Origin: CAYLVJ01 sp964615425
GTDB taxonomy: Bacteria; Patescibacteriota; Minisyncoccia; Minisyncoccales; CAYTKG01
Reading direction: 5' to 3'
Length of the DNA: 54,408 nt
Assembly: GCA_964615425.1 (NCBI GenBank)
Contig: CAZTOB010000002.1
Location: 1-54,408, forward strand
The translations under genes were made by a program, and so were the position numbers. Below the pieces are notes generated by a model. It did not search any database. It was not told the origin of the DNA and saw only the letters and a program-made list of their open reading frames with translations. Positions 49,142-54,408 of this stretch are shown here, in pieces. Each line of letters starts with the position of its first letter. Within the stretch, counting starts at the first letter, position 1.

Positions 49142-49726
49142 TCACTCCCATTTGACATAGTATTTGTGAATTCCTTTTTCTGGTTCACATTTTTCGTCCA
49201 CCTCGACCTTACTTTTTGTCACCATCCGGCCGAGGCCTTTAAAATAACCTTTCATGCACTCGCAATAAATAGGATGGCAGCGAAAATCGCTTACCACCAG
49301 CTCTATCTCTTTTTTTTCTTCCTCGAATTTTAAAACCTCCACTTTGCCAAAACTCCAATACTCTCTCCACATACGTGACACCTTTTTTAAAAGTTTAGAG
49401 ACGGAATAGAAATACTTAAGATAAAGACGAACGGCAAAAGAAACACCGGCTGCAAACTCACACATTTTTCTTATATCTTCCTTTTCCCAACCGAAAACTT
49501 CTTTAGCCGCTAAAAGAGAAAGAGTTCTCCATCCAGCTGGATAAAACTTAAGATTTTGAATCTCGCTGTAACGGAAATCAACGCCCCACGAGGAAAGTTT
49601 TTTCTCTACTTTTTCTAAACCCTCCTTTCCTTTTTCTTTTAAGATATATTCCGCATCGTTTTTCAAGTGAATTCCTCTCGCTTCTCCTTTCAACTCTTTC
49701 AACTCTTTTATCGCTTTCTTTTTCAT
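49142..49726 (-). CDS. V4R/HNOB-like putative ligand-binding protein 1
   Basis: A 194-residue soluble protein, paralogous to the next one. The N-terminal part is helical (GEARGIHLKNDAEYILKEKG), the middle has FYPAGWRTLSLLAAKEVFGW, and the C-terminal part has FRCHPIYCECMKGYFKGLGRM followed by KCEPEKGIHKYYVKW. The C-terminal FxxHPxxC, GY and Cys/His pattern resembles the 4-vinyl-reductase/heme-NO-binding-like fold that binds small hydrophobic ligands or heme. The assignment is by pattern and unproven. Start at 49726 is two bases after the paralogue's stop. Confidence 0.6.
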   Translation of the reverse strand: MKKKAIKELKELKGEARGIHLKNDAEYILKEKGKEGLEKVEKKLSSWGVDFRYSEIQNLKFYPAGWRTLSLLAAKEVFGWEKEDIRKMCEFAAGVSFAVRLYLKYFYSVSKLLKKVSRMWREYWSFGKVEVLKFEEEKKEIELVVSDFRCHPIYCECMKGYFKGLGRMVTKSKVEVDEKCEPEKGIHKYYVKWE

Positions 49727-49728
49727 TT

Positions 49729-50319
49729 TTAATTCCAGGTAATATGAAACTCGTGAGCCTTGACTCTTCCATCTTCAAAAGGACATTTTACTTCTTCGCA
49801 TTTTACTTTTCCATTAACCACCATATTCAAAATCGTCTCCAGATAACCTTCAAGATAAATGCAAAAAAGAGGGTGACCCTTAAAGTTTTCCAGACGTACG
49901 GTCGCTTCTTTTTTCTCTTCGTCCGCTTCAGCTGAAAGATCTCCCATCGTGTAATGTTTACTCCACATCTGAGGAGATTGCTTAACAGTTCTTTCCACGG
50001 AAAAAAAGAAACGGGCAAAAAGTTTAATTACCAAGGACTCCTTGGGAGCCATCCTTCCCATATCTTTGAAGTCCTTTTCCGTAAACCCAATTTCGTCGCG
50101 GTAAATAATAAAAGACAAAAGACGAAGGCTCAAGGGATAGAAATCCATCGGTTTTATCCTGCTGTAAAGAAACAGCTTTCCTTCTTTACTCAAGGCCCTT
50201 TCCGCCTTACCCAGCGCCTCCTGACCGAATCTTCTCGAAATGAACCGGGCGTCGGTAGCGAAGGTTACCCCTCTTGTTTCACCCTCCATTTCTTTAACTT
50301 TCTCTTTTTCGTCATTCAT
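49729..50319 (-). CDS. V4R/HNOB-like putative ligand-binding protein 2
   Basis: A 196-residue protein clearly paralogous to its neighbour: GETRGVTFATDARFISRRFG aligns with GEARGIHLKNDAEYILKEKG, FYPLSLRLLSF with FYPAGWRTLSL, and FKGHPLFCIYLEGY with FRCHPIYCECMKGY; both have Cys near residue 180 and end in W plus one residue. Shared His, Cys and Gly positions suggest the same cofactor or ligand class, while differing surface residues suggest distinct partners or ligands. Tandem duplication is the likely origin. It overlaps the PAS protein by eight bases. Confidence 0.6.
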   Translation of the reverse strand: MNDEKEKVKEMEGETRGVTFATDARFISRRFGQEALGKAERALSKEGKLFLYSRIKPMDFYPLSLRLLSFIIYRDEIGFTEKDFKDMGRMAPKESLVIKLFARFFFSVERTVKQSPQMWSKHYTMGDLSAEADEEKKEATVRLENFKGHPLFCIYLEGYLETILNMVVNGKVKCEEVKCPFEDGRVKAHEFHITWN

Positions 50320-50854
50320 CTCCGGTTTTTTGTTTTTTACCGTATTTCAAATTTCTTATTTCTTCTTTAAGTTTTATCATTTTAAGCTCCCGGCCCACCG
50401 CCACCTTGCGAAATTTCTCCAGCTCTTCCACTTTTTTTTCCAGCTCTTTTTCTTTTTCTTTAATCTCACTCAGGTCAAAAACACCTAGGAAAAGACCAAC
50501 CGGATCATTTTTTTCTCCCTTGCGGGCTTTTCCGAAAATGCTGACAGGACATTCCTCTCCGTTCTTTTTAACCAAGGTCATCTCTTTAGCCTTAACACTG
50601 TCTTCCTTCAAAACCTTTTTTATAACCTCCTCAACCGTCTCTTTAAATAGTTTTGCCACGTCTTCTCCCACCGCCTCATAAGCCGGGTAACCCGTCATCC
50701 TTTCAAAAGCGGGGTTGAATTCTAAAATAACGCCTAAAGGAGAGATGAAGGCGATGGGAAGAGGAGAAAAGGTAAAAAGATCGGAGATGTAGCTTTCAAG
50801 GGCGGACAAGTCATCCATCAAGGTCTTTATCTTTTGTTTTTCTTCTTTGGCCAT
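50312..50854 (-). CDS. PAS-domain protein without kinase domain
   Basis: A 180-residue protein. An N-terminal helix (KIKTLMDDLSALESYISDLF) leads to one PAS domain (about 25-130) beginning FSPLPIAFISPLGVILEFNPAFERMTG, almost the same as PAS1 of the histidine kinase. A coiled coil follows, with the motif VGRELKM at 153-159, also present in the membrane protein at 52036. It may dimerise with the kinase and pass a signal by competition. No catalytic domain is present. Confidence 0.85.
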   Translation of the reverse strand: MAKEEKQKIKTLMDDLSALESYISDLFTFSPLPIAFISPLGVILEFNPAFERMTGYPAYEAVGEDVAKLFKETVEEVIKKVLKEDSVKAKEMTLVKKNGEECPVSIFGKARKGEKNDPVGLFLGVFDLSEIKEKEKELEKKVEELEKFRKVAVGRELKMIKLKEEIRNLKYGKKQKTGDE

Positions 50855-50856
50855 TT

Positions 50857-52023
50857 TTATTCTTTAGATATTTTCTCCGCCACAACCTCAGCTGTGTGAA
50901 TAGAAGTGTCGTAAGGATAGTAGTAGAAGTCACCTGCTAAATAAACTCCTTTAAGATTTGTCTCCAGCTCGGGCACTTTCGGATCCGGTCTTAAACAGGG
51001 GAGAGGCAGTATCTCTTCTTCGGAAATGATCTCGTAATCATCATAGATAAACCCGAGATCAACCTTTTCATTTTTGTTCCAAGGAAGAAAGTATTGTTCC
51101 TCCTCAACGAAATTAAGGAAAAGCCTCAAATTAAACGCGTTGCCCGGAAGACCCATAAGAAGTCTTCTTTTGGGATGTTTGAGCTTTCCCCGAACCAGAA
51201 TAATTCTGTTTTCCGGATAAAAGACACCAGAAGGAATCTCCACATCAGGAAAGATCTTAGAAACCTCCGGCAGAGGCAGAGCGAAAACTATCTTGTCAAC
51301 CTGCATGTCTTTTTCTTCGTCCAGTTTCAAGTAATTAACTTGGAATCCCTCTTCTTTTTGAGAAACTCTTTTTGCCTCGCAGCCGGTTAGAACTTCACCC
51401 CCATTTTTTCCTATGGAGTTTAAAAGGACATTCGTTAAACTCATCATGTTGAGTTCTTCAAAGCGAAGCGCCTCCCCGGACATCACCTCGTTTCCCATCC
51501 GGATCAAATGCAGACCGTAATCGGCACTTATCTTGCTCAAATCATCTTTTCCGGAGAGTATCCAGGCAGCAGCGAAAGCCATGTTTTTAACCTCTTCAGA
51601 AAGATTTTCTCCGTACTCCGCTAAAGACTGACTTCTAACCTTCAAAAGTTCTTGGGAGGGAGAAAAAGGATCAAAACTCAAAGAGTTAACCATTTGCGAA
51701 AAATCCTGAAACTCGCTCATCTGCTCTTCGCTTAAAGCTTCCTTTAAGACAGAGGGAAATTTTTCCAGAGGAAGAAAATCTTCTCCGAAAAAACCAATCT
51801 CTTTTACTTTTAGAGGAATTGACATCTCATCAATTCCCATCTCTTCCACCAGGCCCATAAGGTGTTTTTGAAAGTCTTTAGAGCCGATCACCGCAGCATA
51901 TTGTATTCTTCCTCCGGCAACCGCTTCCTTTTCAAAAACAACCGGCTTAAAACCTTTTTCTGCCAGGCGGTGGGCACAGGCCAAACCCGCCAAACCGCCT
52001 CCAATAATACCTACTTTTTTCAT
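50857..52023 (-). CDS. FAD-dependent amine oxidase/phytoene-desaturase-like flavoprotein
   Basis: A 388-residue flavoprotein. The FAD-binding dinucleotide fold is MKKVGIIGGGLAGLACAHRL with GGGLAG at 8-13, then GGRIQY; the C-terminal FAD motif is VYLAGDFYYYPYDTSIHTAEVVAEKI. The family includes protoporphyrinogen oxidase, carotenoid desaturases and amine oxidases; the substrate domain here is not diagnostic. It lies among sensory genes, two bases from the PAS gene and 12 from the membrane sensor gene. Redox sensing, or synthesis of a carotenoid-like ligand for the sensors, are inferences. Confidence 0.85.
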   Translation of the reverse strand: MKKVGIIGGGLAGLACAHRLAEKGFKPVVFEKEAVAGGRIQYAAVIGSKDFQKHLMGLVEEMGIDEMSIPLKVKEIGFFGEDFLPLEKFPSVLKEALSEEQMSEFQDFSQMVNSLSFDPFSPSQELLKVRSQSLAEYGENLSEEVKNMAFAAAWILSGKDDLSKISADYGLHLIRMGNEVMSGEALRFEELNMMSLTNVLLNSIGKNGGEVLTGCEAKRVSQKEEGFQVNYLKLDEEKDMQVDKIVFALPLPEVSKIFPDVEIPSGVFYPENRIILVRGKLKHPKRRLLMGLPGNAFNLRLFLNFVEEEQYFLPWNKNEKVDLGFIYDDYEIISEEEILPLPCLRPDPKVPELETNLKGVYLAGDFYYYPYDTSIHTAEVVAEKISKE

Positions 52024-52035
52024 AATAGTATTTTT

Positions 52036-52887
52036 TTAATTTTTTAATCTTTTTTGTAAATTTTTTATCCTTCTCTCAGCTTCCTTAAGCTCTCTCTTAA
52101 GCTCCACCATCTTAAGCTCCCGGCCCACCACCAATCTTTGAAATCTTTCCAAATCCTTTATCTTTTTCCTAAGCTCCCGGGTCCTTTCCTTTATTAAGTC
52201 TTCTCTTTTTTCCGCCAACTCCCGCAGTTCCTGAGTGCGCGCCTTGACTCTTACTTCGAGAACTTTTTCCGCCTCCTTCGCTTTTTCCCTTTCTTCTTCC
52301 AACTGCCTTCTGCTTTCTTTAAACATCTCAGAAAAGGTGCCGGCTGAAGAAGAAACAAAGAAGAAGAAGACACCACTTATCAAAACCTGGGCTAAGGCCC
52401 GAGCAAAAGTAAAGGTGAAAATCTCCTGCTTGAAAACTTGTTGATGCGGCAAAAATCCAAAATACTCCAAAAAGATAAGTCCGGAATAAAGAAGAAGAGC
52501 GCAGGAAGGAACAAGAAAATTCTTTTTCTTAGGAAGAAGAAGCCCTCCTAAAACAATGGTGAAGGTATAAAACAAGGATCCGATCCAGACGGTAGCGCCC
52601 AGAAAATAAATAAAAAAGGTTTCAAACAGAAGGTCGGCTAGGTTGAAAAAGAAGTAAAGGTTGTAAAGACCATCTTTCGTTTGCGGTTTTTCAAGTATCT
52701 TTTGCCAAAAGAAGATATAGGTAAGCTCCCAAAAAAGAAGCCCTCCGATGACAAGATAGGGAACGGGCACGTTAAGAACAACCCTGAACAAAACCGCTAA
52801 AATACAAAAACTGGCCACCGACTGAGCGGATATGCGGACATCAACCCTGAACTTTCTTTTGGTCTCTTTAAACTCGACGCCGGGCAT
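52036..52887 (-). CDS. Six-helix membrane sensor with coiled-coil output, no kinase
   Basis: A 283-residue protein. About six membrane helices span residues 20-190, and residues 195-283 form a long charged coiled coil ending with VGRELKMVELKREL (254-267) and KRLKN. The last motif is shared with the PAS protein at 50312. The membrane part is like MASE-type sensor modules of histidine kinases, but the kinase core is missing. It would sense a membrane or extracellular cue and pass it through coiled-coil contacts. Twelve bases separate it from the PocR gene on each side of the intergenic gap. Confidence 0.8.
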   Translation of the reverse strand: MPGVEFKETKRKFRVDVRISAQSVASFCILAVLFRVVLNVPVPYLVIGGLLFWELTYIFFWQKILEKPQTKDGLYNLYFFFNLADLLFETFFIYFLGATVWIGSLFYTFTIVLGGLLLPKKKNFLVPSCALLLYSGLIFLEYFGFLPHQQVFKQEIFTFTFARALAQVLISGVFFFFVSSSAGTFSEMFKESRRQLEEEREKAKEAEKVLEVRVKARTQELRELAEKREDLIKERTRELRKKIKDLERFQRLVVGRELKMVELKRELKEAERRIKNLQKRLKN

Positions 52888-52899
52888 AAGATTTTAATT

Positions 52900-53451
52900 T
52901 TAGACGTTAAAAAGTTCTCTTAAAGCGGTTTCCTCGGCTAAAATACCTACCAATTTAGCCAATCTTTCCGCTCTCTCTTTCATCTCCTCCTCCGTAACCG
53001 ACTCTATCTCATCCACCGCCGCTTTAACAAACTCATCTTTTTTGTCTATACCTAGCTCCTCAGCCAAATTCTTGTAATACTCTTTTAGATCCTCCTCGCT
53101 TTTGCCCCGTTCATATCTCCCGCCGCACCCGGTAATAGAACCCACTATCCTCCCTTCCACCTTAATCGGAACCCACAAAGAGGCAAATCCCGCATAGCAG
53201 TCCATAAAAATTGACTCTTCTTGACTTTCCACCAAGGAAAGAGCTGTTTTGTAAGCTTTCTGACATTCTTTTTTGCCTTCCTCGGTTTCCATAATCATCT
53301 TGCAGACCTTCTGCTGGCCGCTCATCTCGGTGATGAGGTTGCCTTCACTGTCCGTGGTTACGATTTGTCCGCCGACAGAATCAGCGAAGTTGTCTTGGAG
53401 TGTCTGAAGATTTTTAACAAACCACTCCGTTTCTTTTGAAATTTTGTTCAT
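52900..53451 (-). CDS. PocR-domain sensory protein
   Basis: A 183-residue protein consisting of one PocR ligand-binding domain. GGQIVTTDSEGNLITEMSGQQKVCKMI and FMDCYAGFASLWVPIKVEGRIVGSITGCGG are typical (cysteines at 50, 63, 85 and 109). PocR domains, first known in the propanediol regulator, bind small ligands, and the cysteines could hold a metal. No DNA-binding or kinase part is attached, so it must act on other proteins. It is the first gene of the sensory cluster with its own promoter. Confidence 0.85.
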   Translation of the reverse strand: MNKISKETEWFVKNLQTLQDNFADSVGGQIVTTDSEGNLITEMSGQQKVCKMIMETEEGKKECQKAYKTALSLVESQEESIFMDCYAGFASLWVPIKVEGRIVGSITGCGGRYERGKSEEDLKEYYKNLAEELGIDKKDEFVKAAVDEIESVTEEEMKERAERLAKLVGILAEETALRELFNV

Positions 53452-53490
53452 ATTTTTGTTTTTAAACTTGTATCCCTTAAACCTTTTTTC

Positions 53491-53499
53491 ATTTTAACA
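53491..53499 (-). promoter_or_regulatory. Extended -10 promoter of the sensory cluster
   Basis: On the minus strand TGTTAAAAT (TAAAAT at 53491-53496, TG at 53498-53499) lies 39 bases before the PocR ATG at 53451. The preceding gene ends at 53507, so this is the first promoter available for the whole cluster. Confidence 0.5.
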
Positions 53500-53506
53500 C
53501 AAAAAC

Positions 53507-54408
53507 TTATGAAAAAAGATTGTTTTGTTTCCTCCTGTTGCCCGGAAGACGAGGAATGAGAGAGTGAAACCCCCACCGGCGGAAAAGATCTTCAATTTTG
53601 TCTTTTTCATGATTTTGAAAAGAACACTCGTCAAGTTTAAAATCCAAAGGAACGTCTTTTCTTGCCGTAGCCAGCTCTTTGGAGAAATAAGCTTCATCTT
53701 TTTTTTCCTTTAAAAGCTTTTTTACTCTTTTTCTTCTCGAGTAACCTTTTAAAAACTCCTGGGGAGCGTTTTCCAACGCCTCGTAAACAGCATCAAGATC
53801 TCCGTATTTAAAAAGAAGCTTTGAAGCTGTAACGTCTCCCACGCCTTTAACTCCCGGAATGTTGTCCGAAGGATCACCCTTAAGCCCCCGGTAGTCGTCC
53901 AAAAGCTCGGGGCTGAATCCGTATCTTTTCCTAACCGCTTCCTCGCTATAAAGAACGGTGTCTTTCATGCCCCTTTTCAACCCGTAAACCTTCACGTTTT
54001 CATCAACCAGCTGTAGGGTGTCCAGATCTCCGCTTACTATGACAACTTCCGTCTTTTCCCCTGCCACCTTTTCTGCCACCGTTGCTATAATATCATCCGC
54101 TTCAAACCCGGGCTTTTCTAAAACAGGGATCTCCATCGCTTCCAGAGCTTTTTTAATCAAAGGTATCTGATCGGCCAGCTCATCAGGAGTTTTGGGCCTT
54201 TGGGCTTTGTAATCCTTGAATTTTTTATGGCGGAAGGTCGGCTCCGGCCGGTCAAAGGCCGCGCAGACGTAATCCGGCTCTATTTCTTTAACCGCCTTTA
54301 AAAAAACCAAAAAGAACCCGTAAACCGCGTTTACAAGTTTTCCTTCCGGAGTTTTAAGATCCGGAAGAGCGTGATATCCCCGATGGACCAGGGCATTGCC
54401 GTCTATTA
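53507..54408 (-). CDS. DNA polymerase I-type 5'-3' exonuclease (5' end outside window)
   Basis: About 300 residues are visible, running off the right edge. IDGNALVHRGYHALPD at the visible start, FDRPEPTFRHKKFKDYKAQRP, the metal site FEADDIIATVAEK, SGDLDTLQLV and GLKGDPSDNIPGVKGVGDVTA identify the 5' nuclease of PolA. It stops after about 300 residues at NLFS, so there is no polymerase domain: a free-standing flap/RNase H-like nuclease that trims RNA primers. The missing N-terminus is probably under ten residues. Confidence 0.93.
   Translation of the reverse strand, partial: IDGNALVHRGYHALPDLKTPEGKLVNAVYGFFLVFLKAVKEIEPDYVCAAFDRPEPTFRHKKFKDYKAQRPKTPDELADQIPLIKKALEAMEIPVLEKPGFEADDIIATVAEKVAGEKTEVVIVSGDLDTLQLVDENVKVYGLKRGMKDTVLYSEEAVRKRYGFSPELLDDYRGLKGDPSDNIPGVKGVGDVTASKLLFKYGDLDAVYEALENAPQEFLKGYSRRKRVKKLLKEKKDEAYFSKELATARKDVPLDFKLDECSFQNHEKDKIEDLFRRWGFHSLIPRLPGNRRKQNNLFS

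Noticed and set aside
1..54408. Recoded genome (TGA as Gly or Trp)
   Set aside because: TGA ends several well-defined genes (pth, yqeY, rsmI) at expected lengths and no in-frame TGA is needed elsewhere.
1..54408. CRISPR array, insertion sequence or prophage
   Set aside because: I found no regularly spaced repeats, transposase-like frames, terminal inverted repeats with target duplications or phage structural genes.

Overview
The window looks like a compact bacterial chromosome segment, most plausibly from the candidate phyla radiation (Patescibacteria). This is inferred from gene content: bS20 and bS21, FtsZ/FtsA, YqeY, an Elp3-type protein, RtcB with archease, Cys-rich pilin-like proteins, very tight gene packing and many start/stop overlaps. 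TGA is used as an ordinary stop, so the recoded Gracilibacteria/SR1 code does not apply. I see no insertion sequence, prophage or CRISPR array. The genus cannot be named from the sequence alone.

Layout. Positions 1-5 kb hold a Clp chaperone fragment, a small membrane protein, an HtrA protease, ComEC, and a membrane protein with a pilin-like tail. Positions 4.9-13 kb are one long minus-strand series: lepB, hisS, rpsU, yqeY, ybeY, ftsA, ftsZ, nrdD, nrdG. Positions 13-19.9 kb run on the plus strand: pth, a structured leader with a 33-residue ORF, topA, two glycosidases around an EamA-type permease, tRNA-Leu(CAA), and a pseudopilin. Positions 19.8-22.8 kb hold PAP2, Sua5, a BadF-type kinase and a PP-loop/NFACT-R protein. 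Positions 22.8-37.3 kb are a minus-strand block of amino-sugar genes (GlmU-like, YvcK, GlmS), IorA/IorB, LeuS, MetG, RsmI, an AI-2E permease, an M16 peptidase and small proteins. Positions 37.3-40 kb hold a structured RNA, tRNA-Arg(CCG), and a Trm9-like methyltransferase divergent from Elp3. Positions 40-43.7 kb form an rpsT-ruvA-archease-rtcB-small ORF-NIF3 operon. HolA and MutM follow. Positions 45.6-53.5 kb hold a twelve-gene sensory cluster, and the window ends in a PolA-type 5'-3' exonuclease.

Three themes stand out. First, RNA biology: two non-coding RNA candidates have their own promoter and terminator, a pseudoknot-capable leader precedes topA, and many genes act on tRNA (Pth, Sua5, Elp3, Trm9-like, PP-loop/NFACT-R, RtcB/archease, three aminoacyl-tRNA synthetases). 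Second, leaderless expression: at least six protein genes have a -10 box, often of extended TGn type, only 6-9 bases before the start codon. Third, the 45.6-53.5 kb cluster joins a PocR-domain sensor, a membrane coiled-coil protein, a flavoprotein, a PAS-only protein, two paralogous V4R-like proteins, one histidine kinase, three small membrane proteins and two receiver-only regulators, with no visible output domain. It is the best candidate here for an undescribed system.
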